A DNA stretch of 64,000 nt, taken from positions 1 to 64,000 of the IMG/VR virus record IMGVR_UViG_3300013137_000018; one strand, written 5' to 3'. The notes under the pieces are model-generated. The model was not told where the DNA came from. It made no database searches and saw only the letters and a list, made by a program, of their open reading frames with translations. Below, piece after piece: positions 45,190 to 53,037 of this stretch. The position numbers and the translations under genes were made by a program. Within the stretch, counting starts at the first letter, position 1. Each line of letters opens with the position of its first letter. The stretch comes from a virus.

Positions 45190-45306
45190 AAAGATAAAAA
45201 TATATTTTATCCTATATATAAAATATAGACATCTAAAAGGATAAAATTAATATATGTTAATAGGGTATCATGATCTTGCACCTTTTTTGTAACAAATTAA
45301 TGGTCA

Positions 45307-45984
45307 CTATTGTATTTGTGACTTTAATTTTATATAAAAGTGTGCATATTTGTCTGTTAATCTGACATAATAATAGCATTTATCTGACCATGAGAAATTT
45401 CTTGACCATTGAGTTGTGAATATTCTTAATTTTTCTTCATCTCTATCTTCTTGTTTAAATATATCAATAGAATATGTTGATTTTACTCTGTATTCATCAA
45501 GTATTTCAACATCTTTTTCTTTATTATCAAATATTGTATGAAAATCTACCTTTATTATTTGCAATTGTTTTAAGTTCTTTAAATTACTATTTTCTATTAC
45601 TGAACGGATAGTTTTCATACATTTCTTTTTGTATAGTAATTTTCTAAAATCATTATTTGTTGTTCTAAATTTTCCAACTTTATAAACATATCTATTTGTT
45701 TCATTATAAAATCCATAAAAAACTGTATAATCTTTAACACCAAAGAAAAATGATAATCTCATATTCTTTAATGAACCCAAAGTCATGTAAGCAATTTTCA
45801 AAGAATTCTTTCTTCTAAGAACATCTATAATTTCTTGATTCTTTGTCAATCTTTCAGTAGTGAAAAAATAACTATAATTGCCTGTATTATAATAATCTTG
45901 CTTTATAAATAATAACTCAAAATCATCAATAACATCAAGGAAAATGTCAAATGCATGTTTGCCAGATAGTTCTGTGTTTTCCAT
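45307..45984 (-). CDS. Hypothetical protein
   Basis: A 225-residue soluble protein of unknown family, one base after the gene at 45986-46657. The sequence alternates helical and beta parts (HAFDIFLDVIDDFELLFIKQ; YKVGKFRTTNNDFRKLLYKKK; CYYYVRLTDKYAHFYIKLK). No signal peptide, zinc motif or catalytic signature visible. It lies about 120 bases from the next gene cluster; the gap (45190-45306) holds an AT-rich leader with no gene I can support. Confidence 0.6.
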   Translation of the reverse strand: MENTELSGKHAFDIFLDVIDDFELLFIKQDYYNTGNYSYFFTTERLTKNQEIIDVLRRKNSLKIAYMTLGSLKNMRLSFFFGVKDYTVFYGFYNETNRYVYKVGKFRTTNNDFRKLLYKKKCMKTIRSVIENSNLKNLKQLQIIKVDFHTIFDNKEKDVEILDEYRVKSTYSIDIFKQEDRDEEKLRIFTTQWSRNFSWSDKCYYYVRLTDKYAHFYIKLKSQIQ

Positions 45985-45985
45985 A

Positions 45986-46657
45986 TTAAGGTTTGTATAA
46001 AGGATTAGGTTTTATAACGGATGGACCTCTTTTTCCATTATCCATCATCTGACTAAATGATAGATAAGAAAATTTACCAGTACCAATAAGTTTATTATTA
46101 AAAGTGTGTGATGCCGAATTCCAAATTAATTCTATATGCCATAAAACTAATTCCGAATTTTTATCATCGAATTCAATTTCTACAACAGTATCAAAACGTC
46201 CACCATATCTCATTGCACTAGTTGATATTTTTTCTGGATATAAATTCCAATTATTTCTAGCATATTTCCAAACATCAAAAACAAGTGGATTAATATTATT
46301 ATATTCTATAAATTGTTTTATTGTATTTTCATCTCTTACAGCTTCTTTTTCATGTAATACATTAATTGAATATTTTTGACCTGGTTTCCAATCAGGTGTT
46401 TCTTTTTTCATATTTGAATGCTTCCAATTTTTCAATTCTTCTATTGGAAATCTTCTTACCATCGGCTTTTTACCAAATCTCTCTTTTAGTGCTACCCAAT
46501 TATTACCTATATCTACTATTTCATATTCTAAAACTTCTGGTGAAAAAATTATATCACCTTCTTTTGCATATAAAATACCACCTACTCTAATTTGATTTGG
46601 TTTTTTACTAATTGAAACTTCATTAACAAATTCAATATATTTATTTAAGTTTTTCAT
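45986..46657 (-). CDS. Hypothetical protein with EFVNE capsid-targeting-like N-terminus
   Basis: A 223-residue protein starting MKNLNKYIEFVNEVSISK. The first 14 residues fit the capsid-targeting pattern of T4 internal proteins (MKTYQEFIAEA), including a VNE that would suit the gp21-type prohead protease cut (hydrophobic-x-E). Residues 25-75 look like a small beta-barrel (GGILYAKEGDIIFSPEVLEY, EIVDIGNNWVALKERFG), and the C-terminal half is a mixed fold (FDTVVEIEFDDKNSELVLWH). Function unknown; an internal head protein is a reasonable hypothesis. Confidence 0.6.
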   Translation of the reverse strand: MKNLNKYIEFVNEVSISKKPNQIRVGGILYAKEGDIIFSPEVLEYEIVDIGNNWVALKERFGKKPMVRRFPIEELKNWKHSNMKKETPDWKPGQKYSINVLHEKEAVRDENTIKQFIEYNNINPLVFDVWKYARNNWNLYPEKISTSAMRYGGRFDTVVEIEFDDKNSELVLWHIELIWNSASHTFNNKLIGTGKFSYLSFSQMMDNGKRGPSVIKPNPLYKP

Positions 46658-46672
46658 AATGTTTTTATTTTT

Positions 46673-46807
46673 TTATATAGATACTATTAATGTTGTCGAA
46701 TCAGGTGTATAGCATTTAAATCCAAGGTCTTCTTCTAATCTTTTTCTACCTTTTTTTAAATCTGATACTTCATCAAAAATTATTTTAATATCATCACCTT
46801 CTTTCAT
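46673..46807 (-). CDS. 44-residue small protein, coupled to upstream gene
   Basis: A short frame from ATG 46807 to TAA 46673. Its ATG overlaps the TGA of the upstream gene (ATGA), a strong sign of translational coupling. The product (MKEGDDIKIIFDEVSDLKKG ... GFKCYTPDSTTLIVSI) is compact, with a strand-helix-strand outline. Family unknown. Confidence 0.5.
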   Translation of the reverse strand: MKEGDDIKIIFDEVSDLKKGRKRLEEDLGFKCYTPDSTTLIVSI

Positions 46808-47172
46808 ATGAATGGATCAATATCAGCCAATTTTGTTATTACATTATCCATAAAATTTTCTTGTGTAGTATAATGTTTGGCTTCATTAACAAATTCAGAA
46901 TATTTCAACACCTTTCTCTCCATCTTATTTAAAACTCTATCTCCATTAATATGGTCTGAATCTGTTTTATCATCCAAAATTCTTATATTTAAAGATTTTA
47001 ATAATTTTTCACCACATTCTTCTATAGATACGCCATTATTAAAATCTTGGTTTACTATAGGCATAATATTATCTTTATTAAGTTCCTTAATAACATCATT
47101 AATTTCTGATGGTGTATTAAGATTATTCTTTATATATTCTTGTATTTGTTCAAAATATGTTGAAATATCCAT
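46804..47172 (-). CDS. Hypothetical protein with internal YSEFVNEA motif
   Basis: A 122-residue protein. The first 80 residues are helical and acidic (INDVIKELNKDNIMPIVNQDF). Near residue 84, MERKVLKYSEFVNEAKHYTT begins, which resembles the capsid-targeting sequence of T4 internal proteins but lies inside the frame; the Met there could be an internal start giving a 39-residue product. A promoter-like motif is upstream at 47181-47204, and the stop overlaps the start of the 44-residue gene. Confidence 0.55.
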   Translation of the reverse strand: MDISTYFEQIQEYIKNNLNTPSEINDVIKELNKDNIMPIVNQDFNNGVSIEECGEKLLKSLNIRILDDKTDSDHINGDRVLNKMERKVLKYSEFVNEAKHYTTQENFMDNVITKLADIDPFI

Positions 47173-47180
47173 ACCTTAAT

Positions 47181-47204
47181 TATTTTTTAATTTATATATT
47201 AAAA
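47181..47204 (-). promoter_or_regulatory. Promoter-like motif
   Basis: Minus strand TTTTAATATATAAATTAAAA, 9-32 bases ahead of ATG 47172. A full match to the shared motif, including TATAAAT. Confidence 0.5.
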
Positions 47205-47277
47205 TTCAATTTTTAAAAATCTAATAAAAAATACACAAGCATCTTATTTAATTTATAAAAATTGGTAATATTTTAAA

Positions 47278-47427
47278 ATGGACAAAAGAAAATGCAAGGA
47301 AGAATCATTAAAATATAATAACAGAACAGATTTTAGAAAAAAATCTAATGGTTCTTATAGTTCAGCTTTAAAAAATAAATGGTTAGAAGAAATTTGTTCA
47401 CACATGAAAACCAAAAAAAGAAAATAA
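47278..47427 (+). CDS. Single endonuclease-associated DNA-binding module (49 aa)
   Basis: A 49-residue frame: MDKRKCKEESLKYNNRTDF, RKKSNGSYSSALKNKWLEEI, CSHMKTKKRK. The pattern ALKYxxRxxFxKxSxxxYxxAxKNxWLxEICSHM is a module repeated in many phage homing and intron endonucleases, where it is thought to bind DNA. Here only one copy is present, with no nuclease, so it is either a relic or a small DNA-binding protein. It lies 22 bases before the helicase gene. Confidence 0.55.
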   Translation: MDKRKCKEESLKYNNRTDFRKKSNGSYSSALKNKWLEEICSHMKTKKRK

Positions 47428-47449
47428 ACTATAAGAAATAAAAAAATTA

Positions 47450-49081
47450 ATGATAAAAATAAATGATAAATTAAATATTCATTTTCCTTTAAAACTTAAA
47501 CCAAGGCAAGAACAGATAGCAGCATTAAATTTTTTAAAAGAAAGTATAAATAATGGTAAAAGATATGCAATGTTAAATTTACCAACAGGTATTGGCAAAT
47601 CTTATTTAGTAATGATGTTTGCGAATTATTATAGAAATTATATTAATGAAAATGCAAAATTTGATATTCTTACAAATTCAAAAATTCTTCAGAAACAATA
47701 TATAAATGAATTTCCATTCATAAAAAATTATGAAGGTCGTGGAAATTATATATGTGATCCCCATGATAGTGATTGCTCAAAAGGTTGGGAAATTTGTAAA
47801 GTTCTTGGTCCTCACTGTGACACAGAATGTCCATATGATAAAGCTAAAAAAAATTGGCAATGTTCAGAAATAGGTTTGACAAATTTTCATTTATTTAATA
47901 CTATCGCTATTTATGTAAGAAAAATATTAGAAGGTCGTGATTCACATGTTCTTATTATAGATGAATCACATTCATTCGAAGAGGTGTTTTGCGATTTCAT
48001 AACAACTTCTATATCGGCTCGATCATTAAAAAAGTACGGATTTAATATGAAAGAAATAGAAGATTATGATAGAACTTTGATGAGAATAAAAAAAGTTAGT
48101 GATTTTGTTGGATTTATTAAACATCAATTTAGTCAAGATGTGACCGATAAATATACATGGTTAGAGGATATGCTTAAAAATGCTACTCCAAAATTAAGAC
48201 AAGAATATTCACAATATAAATCTCATTGCGAATCTCAATTAATGAAATTTAAATATTTTGTACAGGAATTTGAAAAAAAACCAGATAATTGGATTTTGGA
48301 TATAACAAAAACTAATGATAAAATGTTTTCAGGATTACTTTTAGAATCAAAACCAGTATGGGGTAATGATTATATAAAAGAAAAAGTATTCGACAAATAT
48401 GATTTTATACTTTTTATGTCTGGATCAATTCTTGATAAAAACATGTTTTCTTATATAAATGGATTAGAACCAGAATTAACAACATATTTTGATGTGCCTT
48501 CGACATTCCCTCTAAATCGTAGACCAATTTATTATTTAAAAATTGGTAGTATGTCTATGAAAGAAAAAGAAGAAACATTAAAAAAACAATTAGAATATTT
48601 TAAAAAAATATTAAAAAAACACCAAAATGAAAAAGGCATAATTCATACCACTAATTATGAAAATTTAGAATATATTCAAAAAAATTTAATGGATAAAAGA
48701 CTAATATTTCATACACCAGAAAATAGAGACGAAATGTTAGAAAAACATATTAATGCTGATTATCCTTCTGTAATAGTTTCGCCTTCGATGATTAGTGGAG
48801 TTGATTTAAAAGATGATTTATCAAGATTTCAAATCATACAAAAAATTCCATATCCGTTTCTCGGTTCAGAAAAGATTAAACAACGACAAAAAACAAAACC
48901 AGAATGGTATATTTGGAAAACAATTTGTGATTTGATACAATCTTATGGTCGTTCAATAAGAAGCCATGATGATTATGCTACAACATATATTTTAGATTCT
49001 AATTTCTCAAATGTACTTAAATATAATTCTAAATTATTACCAAGGTGGTTCACTAATGCAATAAAAGAATTGAAGTTATAA
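47450..49081 (+). CDS. DinG/XPD-like superfamily 2 helicase with Fe-S-type cysteines
   Basis: A 543-residue helicase. Motif I is LNLPTGIGKSY at about 42-52, motif Ia FDILTNSKILQKQY, motif II IIDESHSFEE near 168-178 (DESH in place of DEAH), and the C-terminal RecA lobe has VIVSPSMISGVDLKDD and SYGRSIRSHDDYATTYILD (motif VI). Between motifs I and II lie clustered cysteines (ICDPHDSDC, WEICKVLGPHC, DTECPYD, WQC) at about 102-140, in the position where XPD and DinG hold a 4Fe-4S cluster. Such enzymes unwind DNA 5' to 3'. The phage role is probably replication or repair; a direct T4 counterpart is not apparent (Dda is a different superfamily). Its transcript ends at the hairpin at 49086. Confidence 0.8.
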   Translation: MIKINDKLNIHFPLKLKPRQEQIAALNFLKESINNGKRYAMLNLPTGIGKSYLVMMFANYYRNYINENAKFDILTNSKILQKQYINEFPFIKNYEGRGNYICDPHDSDCSKGWEICKVLGPHCDTECPYDKAKKNWQCSEIGLTNFHLFNTIAIYVRKILEGRDSHVLIIDESHSFEEVFCDFITTSISARSLKKYGFNMKEIEDYDRTLMRIKKVSDFVGFIKHQFSQDVTDKYTWLEDMLKNATPKLRQEYSQYKSHCESQLMKFKYFVQEFEKKPDNWILDITKTNDKMFSGLLLESKPVWGNDYIKEKVFDKYDFILFMSGSILDKNMFSYINGLEPELTTYFDVPSTFPLNRRPIYYLKIGSMSMKEKEETLKKQLEYFKKILKKHQNEKGIIHTTNYENLEYIQKNLMDKRLIFHTPENRDEMLEKHINADYPSVIVSPSMISGVDLKDDLSRFQIIQKIPYPFLGSEKIKQRQKTKPEWYIWKTICDLIQSYGRSIRSHDDYATTYILDSNFSNVLKYNSKLLPRWFTNAIKELKL

Positions 49082-49085
49082 AATA

Positions 49086-49110
49086 AAAAAAACCCACTAG
49101 TGGGTTTATT
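49086..49110. terminator. Bidirectional rho-independent terminator
   Basis: Stem AAACCCAC / GTGGGTTT around a TA-type tight loop, with A- and T-rich flanks, between the stop of the helicase gene and the convergent gene at 49113. Confidence 0.85.
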
Positions 49111-49112
49111 TT

Positions 49113-49643
49113 TTAGTATCTACGAGATTCGTTTTTCTTTTTGTCTAGTTCTTCTTCGGCTTTTGATTTTTTCTCACCAGCTTTCTTTTTCTTTTGTTCT
49201 TCACGCCATTTTGCTAAACCAGCACCTTTTTCACCAGTTTTATATTCAGAAAAACTTTTTATTCTTTTCTCTTTCTTTTCTTTTGGACCAGGCACAGGTC
49301 TTTCTTTTTTAACAAATTTTTCAGCATCGGCAGGATCTTTTGCTTTATCGCCAATAAAATAGTAGGTACTATTTTCTTTATTCTTGATAAAAGTTTCTCT
49401 TTCAACTTTTAACTTTGTTAATAAAGGATCATGAGCTAAATTATCAGCAACTTTTCTTGATATTTTATCAATACCCTTTTCTTCGAATTTAGCTTCGACC
49501 TTTTTAATCATTTCGTATCTATTCATTTTTTGTTTAGATAATTCATCTTTAAGAAATTCCATTACTTTCTTTTCCAATTCAACCACTTCAGCTTTTTTTG
49601 CTGCTTCGTTAATATTCAATGTGTCAAACCTTGCTAGTTTCAT
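49113..49643 (-). CDS. Lys/Glu-rich hypothetical protein
   Basis: A 176-residue, highly charged protein. The first 110 residues are structured (LEKKVMEFLKDELSKQKMNRYEM; KVADNLAHDPLLTKLKVER), possibly a winged-helix-like fold; the remaining 65 are Lys/Glu-rich and disordered (KKERPVPGPKEKKEKR; KKKKAGEKKSKAEEE). The beginning MKLARFDTLNINEAAKK has the NEA end of a capsid-targeting-like sequence. Basic, disordered internal proteins are common in T4-type heads; this is a hypothesis. Promoter-like motif at 49662-49682. Confidence 0.6.
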   Translation of the reverse strand: MKLARFDTLNINEAAKKAEVVELEKKVMEFLKDELSKQKMNRYEMIKKVEAKFEEKGIDKISRKVADNLAHDPLLTKLKVERETFIKNKENSTYYFIGDKAKDPADAEKFVKKERPVPGPKEKKEKRIKSFSEYKTGEKGAGLAKWREEQKKKKAGEKKSKAEEELDKKKNESRRY

Positions 49644-49661
49644 TTTTTATTTAAATTATTT

Positions 49662-49682
49662 TTTTATTTATATATTAATTTT
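49662..49682 (-). promoter_or_regulatory. Promoter-like motif
   Basis: Minus strand AAATTAATATATAAATAAAA, about 20-40 bases before the ATG at 49643. Contains TATAAATA, the exact T4 late-promoter core. Confidence 0.5.
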
Positions 49683-49688
49683 AAAAAT

Positions 49689-49973
49689 CTATTTTTTTGG
49701 AGATTCTGAAAGTGGTATCCATTCTAATCCGTAACCTCTAATTCCTTTCCAGCCATCTTTTCTCCAATTTCTTAAATCTCTCATTAAGAAAAATAGTTCA
49801 GATTCAATATCTAATGTGAATAAAGTACCTGGAATGCCAATTTCATTTTCTTCATCATACAATGATTGTAATTCGTTTAAAACTTCATCAAGATCATATT
49901 CGCCTCGCAACATTATAATTTTAGGATTAACTCTCAATCCTTCATTTAATTCACCAACTTTCTTTATCTTCAT
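49689..49973 (-). CDS. Hypothetical protein (94 aa)
   Basis: A 94-residue protein starting MKIKKVGELNEGLRVNPK. The sequence has a helix (DLDEVLNELQSLYDEENE), a beta hairpin (GTLFTLDIESELFFLMRDLR) and a Trp/Gly-rich end (WRKDGWKGIRGYGLEWIPL). The tail GWKGIRGYGLEWIPL looks conserved but I cannot assign a family. Independent start after a short gap; the next gene upstream ends at 50032. Confidence 0.55.
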   Translation of the reverse strand: MKIKKVGELNEGLRVNPKIIMLRGEYDLDEVLNELQSLYDEENEIGIPGTLFTLDIESELFFLMRDLRNWRKDGWKGIRGYGLEWIPLSESPKK

Positions 49974-50031
49974 AACTGTAATATTATTTTATCTATGAAT
50001 TAATTGTAACCATCTTTTAAAATCCATTAAT

Positions 50032-50154
50032 TCATTTTTCAACATCGTCCATTAATTCTTTATTTCTTTTACTTATTTGGTTTTTTAAAGAATCATCCGT
50101 TATTAGTGTTTTTAAATCTTCGAATTTTTTAATGTGTTTCAATGTTATAAACAT
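50032..50154 (-). CDS. 40-residue small protein
   Basis: The frame is open further upstream to 50313, but that stretch is hydrophobic, runs antisense through the decayed endonuclease and has poor coding character. The ATG at 50154 (MFITLKHIKKFEDLKTL) gives a 40-residue protein with an N-terminus like the other LKxFExL starts here. No function evident. Confidence 0.4.
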   Translation of the reverse strand: MFITLKHIKKFEDLKTLITDDSLKNQISKRNKELMDDVEK

Positions 50155-50268
50155 TTTAATTTCTTTTATATATAAAAATTCAAAAACAAAATACTTATTT
50201 TGTAATGATTTTTGATAATCTAAAGAGTGAATAAAACTATTTTTTAAAATTAATATAAAAACAGTTAT

Positions 50269-51047
50269 ACTAAAGTAAAAATAATTTGTAAAAAACACGG
50301 AGTTTTTGAACAAAAACCAAATTCACACTTAAATATCATTCATAATAATAAATATGATTATTCAATGGTAGAATATAAAAATTATAAGGAAAATGTAAAA
50401 ATAATATGTCCAGAACATGGCGAATTTTATCAAAGAGTTAGTAATCATTTAAATGGTAATGGTTGCACAGAATGTGATAATAAAAATAGAAGAAATAAAG
50501 ATTATATCGAAAAGTGTAGACTAAAATTTAAAAATAAGTATGATTATTCATTGGTTGATTATAAAAATAATAAAACTAAAGTAAAAATAATTTGTAAAAT
50601 ACACGGAATTTTTGAACAATAAAAGACCATTTAAATGGAAATGATTGTTCCAATAAAAAAATGAATACAAATCTATTTATTGAAAAATCAAAAATAATAC
50701 ATGGGAATTTATACGATTATTCATTAGTAGAATATAAAAACGCTTTTGAGAAAATAAAATAATAATATACAATATGAATATCAAAAAAGTTTTGACGATT
50801 GTAAACATATTTTAAAACTACCATTCGATTTTTATATTCCAAACAAAAATTTATGTATAGAATATAATGGTATGCAGCATTACAAACCAGTAGACTATTT
50901 CGGTGGGGAAGATGAGTTTAAACTAAGAAAAAAAGAGATAAAATAAAAAAAGATTTTTGTAAGGAATATGGATTAAAATTAAAAATAATTTCATATAAAG
51001 ATAATATTATTAAAAAAATAACTAAGATTTTAAATGCAGAAATATGA
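50269..51047 (+). pseudogene. Decayed Vsr-like homing endonuclease upstream of topoisomerase
   Basis: Broken by several frameshifts and stops, but recognisable throughout. Three copies of a zinc-binding module (KVKIICKKHGVFEQ; KYDYSMVEYKN; HLNGNGCTEC) run from 50269 to about 50760, with a stop at 50620-50622 and a frame change after it. From about 50785 comes the nuclease core DDCKHILKLPFDFYIPNKN, LCIEYNGMQHYKPVDYF, and from about 50940 in another frame KKDFCKEYGLKLKIISYKDN. The D-FYIP-IEYNGxQHY pattern is that of Vsr-fold homing endonucleases. Its last codons overlap the ATG of the topoisomerase gene. It accounts for the 880 bases between 50154 and 51034. Confidence 0.8.
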
Positions 51048-52821
51048 AAAATTAACTCCAATAGAACATGTCTTGAAAAGACCTGGTATGTACATTGGTG
51101 ATAATCAAAATAATTTGAGAAATATATTTGTTGTTACAGATTCCGAATTAGATGAAATAAAATTAACGCAAAAAATAGTAAAATATAATCCTGGATTTTG
51201 TAAATTATTCGATGAAATTATTACTAATGCGGCAGATCATTGTATAAGAACACAAAAAGTAAAATATATTAAAGTTTATGTTTATCAAGATCACATAGAA
51301 GTAGAAAATGATGGACCAGGTATACCAATTGAAATGCACAAAGAACATAAATTGTATATACCCGAAATGATATTCGGTCATTTACATAGCGGTTCTAATT
51401 TTGATGATTCTGAAGAAAGAACTTGGGGCGGAATGAATGGTTTAGGCGCTAAATTAACAAACATCTTTTCCAAAAAATTTATTATAGAGACTGGTGATGG
51501 CAAAAAGAATTATTATCAAGAATTTACAAACAATCTTGATAAAATAGAAAAACCATCTATTACAAAATCAAGCAAAAATTATACGAGAATATCTTATTAT
51601 CCAGACTTTGAAAGATTTGGATTAGAATCTATAACACCCGAAATAGAACAAATTCTTATGAAAAGAGTTATAGATATTTCTGTTTATTGTCCTAAGGTTA
51701 AAGTTTATTATAATGATAAACAAATACCAATCAAGACTTTCAAAGATTACATGAAAATGTATCTTACACCAGAATCAGAAACATTCTATGAAAAATTAAA
51801 TGAAGATTGGGAAATAGGTATATCATCTTCTTCCGATGATACATTTCAACAAGTTTCCATGGTTAATGGTATAGCAACTATTAACGGTGGTTCTCATGTT
51901 AATCATGTTACTAATCAAATAGTTACACAAGTAATAGACACACTTCAAAAGAAACATAAAAAGATTAAGATAAAACCAGCTGATGTAAAAAATAAATTGT
52001 TTATATTTTTGAATAGTAAAGTTGTAAATCCTATTTTTGATGCACAGACAAAAGAAACATTGACAAGTAAATTAACACAAAAAGACATTGGTGGTGTAAA
52101 TGTTTCTGATAAATTAATAAAGCAATTATTACAATCTAATATAGTTGAAGATATTTTAAATTATATTCAATTAAAAGAAAACGCAGAATTAAAAAAATTA
52201 AATAAAGGTAAAGTATCAAAAGTTAAAGTAAAGAAACTTGATGATGCAAATTTTGCAGGAACATCACAATCTGAAAAGACTTATTTAGCATTAACTGAAG
52301 GTGATAGTGCAAAATCTTTTTGCATTAGTGGCTTTGAAAGTACAGGAAGGGATTATTGGGGGGTTTTTCCATTAAAAGGAAAACCGTTGAATGTGCGTGA
52401 TTCATCAATGGCTAAAATAAAAGAAAATGAAGAAATACAAAATATAGTTTCAGCATTAGGATTAGAATTTGGCAAAAAATATACTTCAACAAAGGAATTG
52501 AGATATGGTAATTTGGTATTAATAACAGATGCGGATTGTATAGAAGAAAATACTTTGATAAGAACTAAAAGAGGTGATATAAAAATAAAAGATTTGACAT
52601 ATGATGATTTAGTTTTAACTCATTCAGGAAAATATAGACGTATTAAAAAAATTATAAAAACAAATAAAAAAAAATACGTGGAGATTGAAATTAATGGAAA
52701 AATATTAAAAGTTAGTGAATATCATAAAATGATAGTTATTAGAGACGGTGAGCAGTTAGAATTGTTTGCAAAAGACATATTAAAAACAGATTTGTTATTA
52801 TTTAGAAAAAATTCATCATAA
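51034..52821 (+). CDS. Type IIA topoisomerase, N-terminal half with N-intein
   Basis: A 595-residue protein. Residues 10-25 (HVLKRPGMYIGD) and the GHKL ATPase motifs follow: FDEIITNAADH at about 59-69, VENDGPGIPIE near 90-100, and TWGGMNGLGAKLTNIF near 130-145. The transducer domain follows, then the TOPRIM domain opens with YLALTEGDSAKSF at about 417-429 and continues PLKGKPLNVRD to LVLITDAD at 494-501. There, exactly in the metal-binding DxDxD motif, Cys502 begins a 94-residue N-intein and the frame ends with TAA. The rest of the enzyme lies in the next gene. Together they form a fused B+A enzyme like eukaryotic and large-virus topoisomerase II, unlike the T4 gp39/60/52 arrangement. Start ATG 51034 overlaps the decayed endonuclease. 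Confidence 0.88.
   Translation: MQKYEKLTPIEHVLKRPGMYIGDNQNNLRNIFVVTDSELDEIKLTQKIVKYNPGFCKLFDEIITNAADHCIRTQKVKYIKVYVYQDHIEVENDGPGIPIEMHKEHKLYIPEMIFGHLHSGSNFDDSEERTWGGMNGLGAKLTNIFSKKFIIETGDGKKNYYQEFTNNLDKIEKPSITKSSKNYTRISYYPDFERFGLESITPEIEQILMKRVIDISVYCPKVKVYYNDKQIPIKTFKDYMKMYLTPESETFYEKLNEDWEIGISSSSDDTFQQVSMVNGIATINGGSHVNHVTNQIVTQVIDTLQKKHKKIKIKPADVKNKLFIFLNSKVVNPIFDAQTKETLTSKLTQKDIGGVNVSDKLIKQLLQSNIVEDILNYIQLKENAELKKLNKGKVSKVKVKKLDDANFAGTSQSEKTYLALTEGDSAKSFCISGFESTGRDYWGVFPLKGKPLNVRDSSMAKIKENEEIQNIVSALGLEFGKKYTSTKELRYGNLVLITDADCIEENTLIRTKRGDIKIKDLTYDDLVLTHSGKYRRIKKIIKTNKKKYVEIEINGKILKVSEYHKMIVIRDGEQLELFAKDILKTDLLLFRKNSS
52537..52818 (+). other. N-intein in topoisomerase TOPRIM motif
   Basis: Residues 502-595 of the first half. 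Block A starts at Cys502 (CIEENTLIRTKRGDIKIKD); block B is KILKVSEYHKMIVI with S-x-x-H at 561-564 (Ser for Thr). It ends TDLLLFRKNSS then TAA. Extein junction DAD|C. Confidence 0.85.
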
Positions 52822-52887
52822 TCTATTGGCATTGTAATCCGAAAATATAACAGATTTTAAAAATAAAAATAAAAATATAATATATTT

Positions 52888-53037
52888 ATGATAAATTTAA
52901 ATGAATATGATTTTTATAAAATAGATAATGTTAGTATAAAAATTAATGATATAAAAGAAAAATATTACGATATAGAAATAGAAGATGATAATACTTTTCA
53001 TATTGTGTCAGATAATGATTTAATATTAACACACAAT
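52888..53037 (+). other. C-intein in topoisomerase TOPRIM motif
   Basis: Residues 1-50 of the second half. Block F is KYYDIEIEDDNTFHI at about 25-39; block G ILTHN at 46-50 with penultimate His and final Asn both present; +1 residue Cys51 starts CDGSHIKGLL. Confidence 0.85.

Noticed and set aside
45190-45306. Possible tRNA or small RNA in the gap before the 1045-aa gene
   Set aside because: No cloverleaf, no TTCGA-type arm and no strong hairpin found by eye; only AT-rich leader sequence.
50155-50313. Upstream extension of the small leftward frame, with a hydrophobic segment like a membrane helix
   Set aside because: It runs through intergenic DNA and antisense to the endonuclease relic; the ATG at 50154 gives a more typical N-terminus.
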